Both the position numbers and the translations under genes were made by a program. DNA of 46,969 nt. Source: an uncultured Pelagibacteraceae bacterium. Its GTDB lineage: Bacteria > Pseudomonadota > Alphaproteobacteria > Pelagibacterales > Pelagibacteraceae. The notes under the pieces are model-generated. The model was given only the letters and a program-made list of their open reading frames with translations, had not been told where the DNA came from and ran no database searches. Shown piece after piece: positions 33,596-42,299 of this stretch (position 1 is its first letter; each line of letters begins with the position of its first letter). The stretch lies in assembly GCA_902553675.1 (NCBI GenBank), contig CACDLV010000005.1, positions 1 through 46,969 on the forward strand, written 5' to 3'.

Positions 33596-34381
33596 ATGGC
33601 TTTAACAGCTATACCAGTAGGTTTTGTTGCTGGATTATTCGGTATCGGCGGAGGATTGATAACTGTTCCTTTTTTATATTTTATTTTTGGCTCTTTAGAA
33701 ATTGATCCTCGATATGTTATGCACCTTGCTGTAGGAACTTCCTTTGCAATTATAATACCAACATCTACAGTTTCAGTTTTAACACATCATAAATTTAAAG
33801 CAGTTGATTTTGATATTGTTAAGAATTACGGCTTGTTTGTTGTACTAGGTGTTATTGTTGGTACTGTTTTTGCAGCTTCTTTAAAAACCAAGTCTTTGGT
33901 TTTATTCTTTTCTATAATGATCTTATTTTTAGGAATTTACTTATTATTAATAAAAGAAAAGAAACAAAACATAATTGTTAAAATGAAATTACATCTAAAA
34001 GTAATTCTTGGTTTTCTTGTTGGGTTTATATCTGCTCCTATGGGCATAGGAGGAGCTGTAATGAATGTTCCTATTCTAAAGTTTTTTGGTTATTCAATAA
34101 ATAAAGCAATAGGAAGCGCAGCAGCTATAGGATTTTTAATTGCTTTATTTGGAGCAATAGGTTTTTTAATTTCAGGAAATTATTTAAATTCAAGTCTTCC
34201 ACTAAGTATTGGTTTTATAAATCTGCCTGCTTTTTTAATTTTTATACCGATTACAACTTTCATGGCAAGGATAGGAGCTAAAACAGTTCATAGTATCGAT
34301 AAAAATAAAATTAGTAAGTTTTTTGGAATTTTTCTTTTAGTGGTGTCGATTAAATTTTTTTACGAATATTTAAAATTATAA
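33596..34381 (+). CDS. TauE/SafE-family (DUF81) membrane permease
   Basis: Eight-span permease of the sulfite exporter TauE/SafE group, 261 residues from the listed ATG. It has the duplicated motif of the family: AGLFGIGGGLITVPFL near the N-terminus and APMGIGGAVMNVPIL in the second half. Members export sulfite, sulfoacetate or other organosulfur anions, or import carboxylates; the substrate is unknown. The frame is open upstream of the ATG without a standard start (reading NEYSYIILL just before), so a few more hydrophobic residues may belong to the first span if a rare start codon is used. Confidence 0.87.
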   Translation: MALTAIPVGFVAGLFGIGGGLITVPFLYFIFGSLEIDPRYVMHLAVGTSFAIIIPTSTVSVLTHHKFKAVDFDIVKNYGLFVVLGVIVGTVFAASLKTKSLVLFFSIMILFLGIYLLLIKEKKQNIIVKMKLHLKVILGFLVGFISAPMGIGGAVMNVPILKFFGYSINKAIGSAAAIGFLIALFGAIGFLISGNYLNSSLPLSIGFINLPAFLIFIPITTFMARIGAKTVHSIDKNKISKFFGIFLLVVSIKFFYEYLKL

Positions 34382-34386
34382 TAAGC

Positions 34387-34425
34387 AAAAAAAAAGAGGT
34401 GACTTCAGTCTCCCTCCATCACCTC
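34387..34425 (-). terminator. Rho-independent terminator on the minus strand
   Basis: Read on the minus strand: GAGGTGA, a 16-base loop, TCACCTC, then nine T. The plus strand has no U-tract here, so it would not stop the TauE/SafE transcript. No annotated minus-strand gene ends near it; the nearest minus-strand gene upstream ends at 35699. That points to a separate short transcript. Confidence 0.7.
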
Positions 34426-34512
34426 ACTAATCCAAACTAAGTGATTCTTTAAATATTTATGAACACTTATTAGTTGAAAATGTTATTTATCAACTAATTT
34501 AAAATCGTACAA
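34387..34512 (-). ncRNA. Candidate structured small RNA, about 125 nt, minus strand
   Basis: In the largest gap of this region a minus-strand promoter-like pair (TTGAGT at 34547-34542, TACAAC at 34524-34519, 17-base spacer) leads into a stretch with three consecutive stems: ATTAGTTGA/TCAACTAAT (34498-34469), AAGTGTTC/GAATCACTT with one bulge (34468-34439, abutting the first), and the terminator hairpin with T9. The terminator loop exposes a purine-rich GGAGGGAG. No open reading frame of note is present. It matches no RNA family I can name. Confidence 0.45.
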
Positions 34513-34598
34513 TCTTAAGTTGTATTTACTCTTAAATAAAAACTCAAATTAGCCACACATAATATTTAGTGTTATTATTCTAATTGATACTTTTAAAA

Positions 34599-35702
34599 AT
34601 GGTTTCAATAAAAAACATTAATAAAAATATTAAAAAAAATTTATTTGATCCAATCGACAAAACAAAACAAAAGTTTTCCTCAATTTTAGAAGATTTTAAA
34701 AAAAACAAAGTCAAAAAAGATTTAGCATTACAAAAACAATTAGAAAAAGAAAAAAAAAGAGAATCAATTTTAGAAAAAAAACTAGCAAAAAAAGCTAAAC
34801 AAGATGAGCTCAAAGCAGAAAGAAAAAAAATCCTTTTTCAAAAAAAATTAATCATTGAAAATGAAAAACAAGAAAAAAAGAATGAAGAAAAAAGACAAAA
34901 AATAGAAGCTCAAAGAATTAAAATAGAACAGAAAAAAATTAAAGACGAAGAAACAAGAAAACTTAGAGAGGAAGCAAGAAAGCTTAAGCAAGAAGATTTA
35001 AGGCTGAAGATGTTAGAGAGACAAAGAATTAGAGAAGAAAATATTAAAATTAAAGAAGAGGAATTAAAAAATAAAGAGATAGAGGCTCAAAAAAGAAGAG
35101 ATGAAAAAGAAAAGGAAAGACAAGAGAAATTAAGATTAAAAGAAATTGAAAGTAAAAATAGACTTGAGGAAGAACAAAGATTGAGAGAGGCAGCTAGAAA
35201 GCTGAAATATGAGCAAGAAAAACTTAAAGAAATGGAGCAAAGATTAAGAGATCTAGAAAACGAAAGACAGCAAGAAATTCAAAAACAGATTTTACAAGAG
35301 GAAGCTGAGCAAAGAGCCAAGGAAGAAGAATTAAGAATTAAAGAAAAAGAACTTAAAGAAGCAGAACGTGAGAGAATAAATCGAGAAAATGAAAGACGTC
35401 AAAGAGAAAGAGAATTGAAAATAGAGGAGGAAAGACAAAAAAGAATTGAAGAAGAAAATGAAAGAATTCGACTAGCTGAAATAGCTCAAAAAGAGAGAAT
35501 TGAAGAGGAAAATAGGCGAATGAGAGAATGGGAAAAAAAATTTGATGAAGAACAACGGCTAAAAGAAGAGGAATTGGTTAGAAAGTTTTATAGCGATGAA
35601 ATTCCTGAACAAGAAAACAATCAGGATGGCGATAATTTAGAAACTAAAGCTGATAACGATAATTTAGAAAATAAAAATGATGAAGATAATTTAAAAAATT
35701 AA
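34599..35702 (+). CDS. Long charged helical (coiled-coil or single alpha-helix) protein
   Basis: I do not recognise a family. From the ATG at 34599 (the track begins at an upstream TTG) it has 367 residues, almost all Lys, Glu, Arg, Gln, Leu and Ile from about 30 to 335, with runs such as REEARKLKQEDLRLKMLERQ and a near absence of Pro, Gly and Cys. Alternating acidic and basic residues three to four apart favour a very long rigid helix, either a coiled coil or a single alpha helix. A short acidic tail (SDEIPEQENNQDG) is followed by a 9-residue tandem repeat. There is no signal peptide or membrane span. A structural or scaffolding role is a guess. The end overlaps the convergent phosphomannomutase gene by four bases. 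Confidence 0.8.
   Translation: MVSIKNINKNIKKNLFDPIDKTKQKFSSILEDFKKNKVKKDLALQKQLEKEKKRESILEKKLAKKAKQDELKAERKKILFQKKLIIENEKQEKKNEEKRQKIEAQRIKIEQKKIKDEETRKLREEARKLKQEDLRLKMLERQRIREENIKIKEEELKNKEIEAQKRRDEKEKERQEKLRLKEIESKNRLEEEQRLREAARKLKYEQEKLKEMEQRLRDLENERQQEIQKQILQEEAEQRAKEEELRIKEKELKEAERERINRENERRQRERELKIEEERQKRIEEENERIRLAEIAQKERIEEENRRMREWEKKFDEEQRLKEEELVRKFYSDEIPEQENNQDGDNLETKADNDNLENKNDEDNLKN
35631..35699 (+). repeat. 27-bp tandem repeat at the 3' end of the coiled-coil gene
   Basis: GATAATTTAGAAA-type units start at 35631, 35658 and 35685, exactly 27 bases apart, encoding DNLETKADN, DNLENKNDE and a partial DNLKN. The repeat keeps the frame, so length variation between strains would be tolerated. 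Confidence 0.75.
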
Positions 35703-37153
35703 ATCTTCTGATCATATTCACCAACTTTACCCGTTTTTTGCAACAAATTATCAATAAAATCAAAGATTTTTTTCTTTCTTTCATCTGATGTTGGGCTTTC
35801 AGTAACAATTACTAAAGATGGTTTGTTTGAAGAAGCTCTTATAAGCCCCCAAGAACCATCTTCAAATGAAAACCTAACTCCATTAATAGTTAAAATATCA
35901 TTTATAACTTGGCCATCTATTTCAGTTTTGTTTTCTTGTAAATTTTTAATTTGTCTAACTAGTTCTTCAACAACAATATATTTTTCTTCATCTTTGCAAA
36001 AAGGTGCCATTGTTGGTGTTTGAAATGTACTAGGTAACTCCCTCATAATTTCACTCATTTTTTTATTTTGATTTTCTAATAAGTGGCATACTTGAATTGC
36101 TGAATTGATACCATCATCATAACCAAAACCTAATGGTTGATTAAAGAAAAAATGACCACTTTTTTCAAAGCCTGCTAATGCTTTTTCAGTGTTTACTTTC
36201 CTTTTAATGTGAGAATGACCTGTTTTCCAATAAATTGTTTCACAATTGTTTTCAATTAATTTTGCATCTTTTGAATACAAACCTGTTGATTTTACATCTA
36301 CAACAAATTTAGAATTTTTATGTTTATTTGATAGATTTCTAGCTATCAGAAGACCTATTTTATCTGAAAATATTTCATTACCCTTATCGTCAATAACTCC
36401 AACTCTATCTCCATCACCATCAAATCCAAAACCTATATCAGCATTGTTTTCTTTAACTGCTCTAGCTATTTCATGAAGCATTTCTAGATCTTCTGGATTT
36501 GGATTGTATTTAGGAAAATTCCAATCTAGATTACAATCTAACTCAATTACTTCACAACCAATACCTCTTAAAATATCTGGAGCAAAAACACCCGCTGTTC
36601 CATTCCCACAAGCTGCCACAGCTTTAATTTTTTTCTTAATTTTATTTTTACTAATTAAGTCATCCTTATAAATTTTATCAAAATCATTTATTTGTTTTTC
36701 ACTACCTTCACCTTTTGTGAACTTTTCGTTTAAAGTAATTTCTTTTAATTCTTTCATTTCTTCAGGTGCATGAGTTAGCCCTTTTTTGATTCCCATTTTC
36801 ACACCAGTCCAACCATTTTCATTATGACTTGCTGTAACCATAGCGACCGCATCTGCATCTAAATTAAATTGCGCAAAATAAACCATTGGAGATAATGACA
36901 AACCGATATCTTCTATATTGCATCCTGTAGATATTAATCCTTTTTTAAGAGCTGTTTTTATTTCCTCACTATAAGAGCGATAATCATGTCCTACTATGAT
37001 TCTTGGATTTTCCTTTTTAGTATGAATTTTTATTTGCGTTCCTAGCCCTTTACCCAGATTCTCTATCCCAGATTGGTTTATATCTTTCTCATACAACCAA
37101 CGAGCGTCATATTCTCTAAAACCATAGGGATCTATTTTTATATTTTGGCTCAT
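35699..37153 (-). CDS. Phosphomannomutase/phosphoglucomutase
   Basis: Alpha-D-phosphohexomutase of 484 residues that interconverts hexose 6- and 1-phosphates for nucleotide-sugar and glycan synthesis. In domain order: FREYDARW near the N-terminus, the phosphoserine loop MVTASHNENGWTGVKMG (Ser109), the metal loop FGFDGDGDRVGVID, the sugar-specificity loop AGFEKSGHFFF, and the C-terminal phosphate-binding DGSWGLIRASSNKPSLVI. The GFEKSGH form of the specificity loop fits the dual PMM/PGM (AlgC-like) group. Monocistronic, divergent from nrdA across 181 bases. Confidence 0.92.
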   Translation of the reverse strand: MSQNIKIDPYGFREYDARWLYEKDINQSGIENLGKGLGTQIKIHTKKENPRIIVGHDYRSYSEEIKTALKKGLISTGCNIEDIGLSLSPMVYFAQFNLDADAVAMVTASHNENGWTGVKMGIKKGLTHAPEEMKELKEITLNEKFTKGEGSEKQINDFDKIYKDDLISKNKIKKKIKAVAACGNGTAGVFAPDILRGIGCEVIELDCNLDWNFPKYNPNPEDLEMLHEIARAVKENNADIGFGFDGDGDRVGVIDDKGNEIFSDKIGLLIARNLSNKHKNSKFVVDVKSTGLYSKDAKLIENNCETIYWKTGHSHIKRKVNTEKALAGFEKSGHFFFNQPLGFGYDDGINSAIQVCHLLENQNKKMSEIMRELPSTFQTPTMAPFCKDEEKYIVVEELVRQIKNLQENKTEIDGQVINDILTINGVRFSFEDGSWGLIRASSNKPSLVIVTESPTSDERKKKIFDFIDNLLQKTGKVGEYDQKI

Positions 37154-37255
37154 TAGTTAGTTTCTTACTGTTTATTATGTTAATTTCTTGAAAAATTTTT
37201 TATTTTTTTGTTGATTATTATATTGTCGCGTTCTATAAATGTTCTATTGTTTAAA

Positions 37256-37301
37256 TGATTATATAGTATATTTACAATAAGCGCCTACAACATATAGTTG
37301 T
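37256..37301 (+). promoter_or_regulatory. Paired NrdR-box-like operator with promoter of nrdAB
   Basis: Two elements share the core ATATAGT at 37261 and 37292, exactly 31 bases apart, the helical spacing known for tandem NrdR boxes. The downstream one is a clear palindrome, ACAAC-ATATA-GTTGT (37287-37301); the upstream one (TGATTATATAGTATA) is weaker. A -10-like TACAAT at 37273-37278 lies between them, so the downstream box would cover the transcription start and NrdR binding would repress. Confidence 0.55.
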
Positions 37302-37334
37302 TTTCGTACTAATAACAAAATATATTAAACTTTT

Positions 37335-39275
37335 ATGAATAAGATTCTTTCTCAGGCCCTCAAAAAAGCTGTCTCTGAATATAGCCCAGAAGTTAAAGAA
37401 GTTTCTAAAATAAATAAACCTGATCTTTTCTCGTTAAATAATGAAACTGAATTATTTCAAAATGAAAAAGGTATCATAATTAAAATTGATCGTTCGAAAG
37501 ACACAAATCTAACTGATTTTGGTAAAGCAACTTTAAAAGACAGATATTTAGGTTTGAACGAATCTTATCAAGATTTATTTGCAAGAGTAGCAAGTACATA
37601 TGCAGATGATAATTTACATGCTCAAAGAATTTATAATTACATAAGCAACCTTTGGTTCATGCCAGCAACACCAGTTTTGTCAAATGGTGGTACAAAAAGA
37701 GGATTACCAATTTCATGTTTTTTAAATGAAGCATCTGATAGCTTAGGAGGTATTCTTGATTTATGGAGTGAGAATGTTTGGTTAGCAGCGAAGGGTGGAG
37801 GAATTGGAAGTTACTGGGGTAACCTAAGATCTATAGGTGAAAAAATAGGAAGAGTTGGAAAAACTTCTGGAATAATTCCTTTTATAAAAGTTATGGACTC
37901 TTTGACTATGGCTATCAGCCAAGGATCATTAAGAAGAGGTTCTGCAGCATGTTATCTTCCAATAGATCATCCTGAGATAGAAGAGTTTATTGAAATGAGA
38001 AGACCTACTGGTGGTGATCCAAATAGAAAAGCATTAAATTTACATCATGGCGTTTTAGTTTCAGATGCGTTTATGAGAGCCGTAGAAACTGATGAACAAT
38101 GGGCATTGAAGAGTCCAGCAGACGGCAGTATTCAACAAACTATTTCAGCAAGAAATTTATGGATAAGATTATTAACTGCAAGAATTGAAACTGGTGAACC
38201 GTATATAATTTATATTGATACTGTTAACAGACAAATTCCTCAACATCATAAGTTAGCAAATCTTACTGTTAAAACTTCTAACTTATGTAGCGAAATAACT
38301 TTACCAACAGGAATTGATAAAGATGGAAGAGATAGAACAGCAGTATGTTGTTTGTCTTCGTTAAATTTAGAAAAATATGATGAGTGGAAAGATGATCCAG
38401 ACATGATTAGTGATGTGATGAGATTTTTAGATAATGTTTTATCTGATTTCATTAATAAAGCACCAGATCAATTTAAAGATGCGAAATATTCAGCTGAAAG
38501 AGAAAGAAGTGTTGGATTAGGTGTAATGGGCTTTCATTCATTTTTACAAAAAAATAGAATTCCACTTGAGTCTGTAATGGCAAAGTCATGGAATAAAAAA
38601 ATATTTAAAAATATTCACGAAAAAGTTAATCAAGCTTCTAAAGATTTAGCTGAAGAAAGAGGCGCTTGTCCAGATGCAGCTGAGTATGGTTACAAAGAAA
38701 GATTTTCAAATAAAACAGCAATTGCTCCAACAGCTTCAATCTCAATTATTTGTGGAGGTGCTTCACCTGGAGTAGAACCTATTGCTGCAAACAGCTATAC
38801 ACACAAAACTCTTTCAGGATCTTTTAATGTTAGAAATAGATATTTAGAAGAAATTCTTCAGTCGCATGGTAAAAATGATGATGAAACATGGTCTACAATT
38901 ACTACTAATCAGGGCTCAGTTAATCATCTGGATTTCTTAACTGATCTTGAAAAAGACGTATTTAAAACTGCATTTGAGCTTAACCAAAATTGGATAATTG
39001 AATTAAGTGGTGACAGAACTCCATTTATTTCTCAGGCACAGTCAGTAAATTTATTTTTGCCAGCGGATGTTCATAAGAAAGAACTACACAAAATTCATTT
39101 TGATGCCTGGAAGAAAGGTTTAAAGAGCCTTTATTACTGTAGATCAAAATCAATTCAAAGAGCTGAAAATATTAATGATGCTAAATCAACTGATATTACG
39201 GCTAATGTTTATAAATCTAAAAATCAACCATCTAACGAAGAGCCAGAGTACGAGGAGTGTCTATCATGTCAGTAG
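37335..39275 (+). CDS. nrdA: Class I ribonucleoside-diphosphate reductase, alpha subunit
   Basis: Catalytic subunit that reduces ribonucleotides to deoxyribonucleotides. Seen: active-site Cys128 in PISCFLNEASDSLGG, the triad Asn316-Cys318-Glu320 in NLCSEITLP, the second redox cysteine in AVCCLSSLNL (338/339), the radical-transfer region near the C-terminus (SLYYCRSK), and the mobile CLSCQ tail that receives electrons from thioredoxin or glutaredoxin. At 646 residues it is about 115 shorter than E. coli NrdA because the N-terminal ATP-cone, the dATP on/off switch, is absent. nrdB overlaps its end by ten bases. A paired NrdR-like operator lies upstream. Confidence 0.95.
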   Translation: MNKILSQALKKAVSEYSPEVKEVSKINKPDLFSLNNETELFQNEKGIIIKIDRSKDTNLTDFGKATLKDRYLGLNESYQDLFARVASTYADDNLHAQRIYNYISNLWFMPATPVLSNGGTKRGLPISCFLNEASDSLGGILDLWSENVWLAAKGGGIGSYWGNLRSIGEKIGRVGKTSGIIPFIKVMDSLTMAISQGSLRRGSAACYLPIDHPEIEEFIEMRRPTGGDPNRKALNLHHGVLVSDAFMRAVETDEQWALKSPADGSIQQTISARNLWIRLLTARIETGEPYIIYIDTVNRQIPQHHKLANLTVKTSNLCSEITLPTGIDKDGRDRTAVCCLSSLNLEKYDEWKDDPDMISDVMRFLDNVLSDFINKAPDQFKDAKYSAERERSVGLGVMGFHSFLQKNRIPLESVMAKSWNKKIFKNIHEKVNQASKDLAEERGACPDAAEYGYKERFSNKTAIAPTASISIICGGASPGVEPIAANSYTHKTLSGSFNVRNRYLEEILQSHGKNDDETWSTITTNQGSVNHLDFLTDLEKDVFKTAFELNQNWIIELSGDRTPFISQAQSVNLFLPADVHKKELHKIHFDAWKKGLKSLYYCRSKSIQRAENINDAKSTDITANVYKSKNQPSNEEPEYEECLSCQ

Positions 39276-40273
39276 CAGAAAAAATAAATAAAGAAATTAT
39301 TCAACCAAAAAAAATGGGATTACTAGTTGAAAACCCTGTTTATAAACCTTTTAGATATCCTTGGTGCTATGATGCTTGGTTAACTCAGCAAAGAATTCAT
39401 TGGTTACCTGAAGAAGTTCCTCTTGGAGATGATGTTAGAGACTGGCAAAAAAATCTTTCACAACCAGAAAAAAATCTACTCACTCAAATTTTTAGGTTTT
39501 TTACTCAAGCTGATGTAGAGGTTAACAATTGTTATTTAAGACATTACACAACTGTATTTAAACCAACAGAGGTATTAATGATGATGACAGCATTTGCTGC
39601 AATGGAAACAGTCCATGTAGCTGCTTATTCTCATTTATTGGATACCATTGGTATGCCAGAGTCAGAATATTCAGCTTTCATGAAATACAAAGAGATGAAA
39701 GACAAGTATGATTACATGCAGGGTTTCAACGTAAATTCCAAAGAGGATATTGCTAAGACAGTTGCAGTGTTTAGTGCTTTTACAGAAGGATTACAGTTAT
39801 TTGCAAGTTTTGCTATTTTGTTAAATTTTCCAAGACACAATAAAATGAAAGGAATGGGACAGATAGTTACTTGGTCTGTAAGAGATGAAACACTTCATTG
39901 CAATTCTATGATCAGAATTTTTAAGGAGTTTATAAAAGAAAATCCTGAAATTTGGACACCTAAACTTAAAAAAGAACTTTATGAAGCTTGTAGAACAATT
40001 GTTGAGCATGAAGATGCCTTTATCGATTTAGCTTTTGAAATGGGTCCGATGGAAGGTTTAACTGCGCAAGAAGTTAAAGGTTATATCAGGTTCATTGCGA
40101 ATAGACGACTTATTCAATTAGGATTAGAACCAATTTATGACGTTCAAAAAAACCCACTAACTTGGCTTGATACAATGCTTAATGCAGTTGAGCATATGAA
40201 TTTCTTCGAAGGTAGAGCAACCGAATATTCTAAAGCATCAACCCAGGGAACTTGGGCAGAAGCTTTTAGTTAA
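39266..40273 (+). CDS. nrdB: Class I ribonucleoside-diphosphate reductase, beta subunit
   Basis: Radical-generating subunit. The carboxylate/histidine metal ligands are visible in AMETVHVAAY (Glu, His), FTEGLQL (Glu) and RDETLHCNSM (Glu, His). The tyrosyl-radical Tyr sits seven residues after the first Glu, as in E. coli (ETIHSRSY), so this is a tyrosyl-radical enzyme, not a Phe-type Mn/Fe one. The start is ATG 39266, eight bases after GAGGAG, rather than the track's GTG at 39257; this gives 335 residues and a 10-base overlap with nrdA. No ATP-cone is attached here either. It is convergent with prpC, 5 bases between stops. Confidence 0.95.
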   Translation: MSVAEKINKEIIQPKKMGLLVENPVYKPFRYPWCYDAWLTQQRIHWLPEEVPLGDDVRDWQKNLSQPEKNLLTQIFRFFTQADVEVNNCYLRHYTTVFKPTEVLMMMTAFAAMETVHVAAYSHLLDTIGMPESEYSAFMKYKEMKDKYDYMQGFNVNSKEDIAKTVAVFSAFTEGLQLFASFAILLNFPRHNKMKGMGQIVTWSVRDETLHCNSMIRIFKEFIKENPEIWTPKLKKELYEACRTIVEHEDAFIDLAFEMGPMEGLTAQEVKGYIRFIANRRLIQLGLEPIYDVQKNPLTWLDTMLNAVEHMNFFEGRATEYSKASTQGTWAEAFS

Positions 40274-40278
40274 AAAAA

Positions 40279-41403
40279 TTATCTTTGATTTAACTGCATC
40301 ACTTTTCGATGCTTGTTACCTTTGTAACTAGCTAAAGGTCTAATTAGTTTGTTTGCAGCATGTTGTTCCATTATGTGAGCGGACCAACCTGTTATTCTTG
40401 AAATTACAAATATTGGGGTAAAAAAATCAGTTTCAAATCCCATTAAATGATAAGTAGGTCCTGTAGGATAGTCTACATTAGGATATATATTTTTTTCTTT
40501 TATCATTACCCTTTCAACAATATCGTAAATTTTCTCGAATTTTTTATCTTTCTTAATTTTTGCAACTTTTGCAAAATACTTTCTCATGGTTGGAACTCTA
40601 GAATCACCTGATTTATAAACTCTATGTCCAAATCCCATTACCACTTCTTTATTTTTTAATGCGTTATTTATCCATTTTAAGGCATTTTCAGGCTTTTTAA
40701 TTTTATTCATCATATGCATCACTTCTTCATTAGCTCCACCGTGAAGAGGCCCTTTTAAACTAGCAATTGCTCCTGTTATTGCGCCATGTATGTCAGACAA
40801 ACTGCTTGTAATTGTTCTAGCTGTGAATGTTGAAACATTAAAACTATGCTCAGCATATAAAATTAAAGAAACATCGAATGCTTTAACAATTTCTTTTTGA
40901 GGAACTTTTCCAAAACACATATAGAAAAAGTTTTCAGCAAAAGTTAAGTTTTTCTTTGGTTTGATTATTTTTTTTCCTTTTCTAATTCTATAAAAAGCTG
41001 CCAACGCGGTTGGAGTTTTTGCAAAAATTCTTAATGCTTTTCTCATATTAGCCTCAGGAGAAGAGTCGGTCGTTTCTTTGTCCTCTAATCCCATAACACT
41101 TACTGCTGTCCTTGCCACATCCATAGGGTGTGATTTTTTTGGCATGTGTCTAATTATTTCATATAAATTTTTAGTTAATTCTCTGTTATTTCTCTCTTCT
41201 TTTTCAAATTTTCTAAGCTGAATTGTATTTGGAAGATCTTTGTTGAGTATTAAATAAGCAACTTCCTCAAATCTACAATATTCACATAAATCTTGAGCAG
41301 CATATCCTCTATAAGTAAGAGAATTTATTTCTGGCATTACTTTTGAAACTTCAGTTTCATCTACCACAATACCTAGTAAGCCTTTTTTAATATCATCACT
41401 CAT
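40279..41403 (-). CDS. prpC: 2-methylcitrate synthase
   Basis: Condenses propionyl-CoA with oxaloacetate in the methylcitrate cycle. 374 residues of citrate-synthase fold with LTYRGYAAQDLC, catalytic His in LKGPLHGGANEEVM and VMGFGHRVYKSGDSR, and the late Asp in VDYPTGPTYHLMGFETDFFTPIF. The short N-terminus and the operon with prpB and prpD make this PrpC rather than the housekeeping GltA, though such enzymes often use acetyl-CoA as well. It starts within the stop of prpB (TAATG). Confidence 0.93.
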   Translation of the reverse strand: MSDDIKKGLLGIVVDETEVSKVMPEINSLTYRGYAAQDLCEYCRFEEVAYLILNKDLPNTIQLRKFEKEERNNRELTKNLYEIIRHMPKKSHPMDVARTAVSVMGLEDKETTDSSPEANMRKALRIFAKTPTALAAFYRIRKGKKIIKPKKNLTFAENFFYMCFGKVPQKEIVKAFDVSLILYAEHSFNVSTFTARTITSSLSDIHGAITGAIASLKGPLHGGANEEVMHMMNKIKKPENALKWINNALKNKEVVMGFGHRVYKSGDSRVPTMRKYFAKVAKIKKDKKFEKIYDIVERVMIKEKNIYPNVDYPTGPTYHLMGFETDFFTPIFVISRITGWSAHIMEQHAANKLIRPLASYKGNKHRKVMQLNQR

Positions 41404-42299
41404 TATTCATGTCCTTTCGTACTAAAATTATAAATTTTTTCGTCTAATGAATTATATTTTTCATAATCGACTAATTCGTAAAGTCTTTTCCTAGTTTGCA
41501 TCTTATCAATAACATTGTTTTGGTGTCCATTTGCATAAATGTCTCTTAATCCATCTTCGACATTTTTCATTGCTAATCTTTGTGAGGTTACTGGATAAAT
41601 AACTATATTATACCCAAAATTTTCTAATTCTTTGTAATTAAACAATTTCGATTTACCAAATTCAGTCATATTAGCTAACAAGTAACCAGACAATTCTTTA
41701 CGAACTTTTTCAAAATCTTTTTCATCTTCAAGCGCTTCTGGGAAAATAATTTCAGCACCAGCATCAATGTAGGCTTTGCATCTTTCAATCATTTTATCTA
41801 AACCTTCAACACTTTTAGCATCTGAGCGTGCAATAATTTTAAAATTTTGATCTTTTTTAGCAGCAACACATTCTTTAATTTTTTTAACCATAGAATCAGT
41901 TGAAATAAGTTCTTTATTATCAAGATGCCCACATCTTTTTCTTTCAATCTGATCCTCTAAGTGGACACCTGTTATTCCAAATTCTTCAAATGTTTCTATG
42001 GTTTCTTTACAAGATTTAAATCCTGTATCGATATCAACTATTGTTGGAAGATTAGTTACTCTCGAAATTAGATAAGATCTTGTGCTAACATCTTGTAGAG
42101 TTGTTAAGCCAATATCGGGAAAACCAAGATCATTAGCCATTACTCCACCAGATACATAAACTGCATCATATCCAATTTCTTCTATAAGCTTTGCTGTCAA
42201 AGGATTGTATGCACCTGGAACTCTTAATATTTTATTTGATTTTAATTTTTGATCAAAATCTAATCTTTTTTGACTCGGTTCTTTTTCTACAAAGTGCAT
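41403..42299 (-). CDS. prpB: 2-methylisocitrate lyase
   Basis: Splits 2-methylisocitrate to pyruvate and succinate. 298 residues of the ICL/PEP mutase barrel with RVPGAYNPLTAKLIEEIGYDAVYVSGG, metal acids in DIDTGF, and the catalytic loop QIERKRCGHLDNKEL with Cys123. The final helix-swap segment KMQTRKRLYELVDYEKYN is typical of PrpB. One-base overlaps on both sides tie it to prpD and prpC. Confidence 0.95.
   Translation of the reverse strand: MHFVEKEPSQKRLDFDQKLKSNKILRVPGAYNPLTAKLIEEIGYDAVYVSGGVMANDLGFPDIGLTTLQDVSTRSYLISRVTNLPTIVDIDTGFKSCKETIETFEEFGITGVHLEDQIERKRCGHLDNKELISTDSMVKKIKECVAAKKDQNFKIIARSDAKSVEGLDKMIERCKAYIDAGAEIIFPEALEDEKDFEKVRKELSGYLLANMTEFGKSKLFNYKELENFGYNIVIYPVTSQRLAMKNVEDGLRDIYANGHQNNVIDKMQTRKRLYELVDYEKYNSLDEKIYNFSTKGHE

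Noticed and set aside
33596-34381. Direct link of the TauE/SafE permease to the possible taurine operon at the window start
   Set aside because: 30 kb apart with unrelated genes between; the family exports many compounds.
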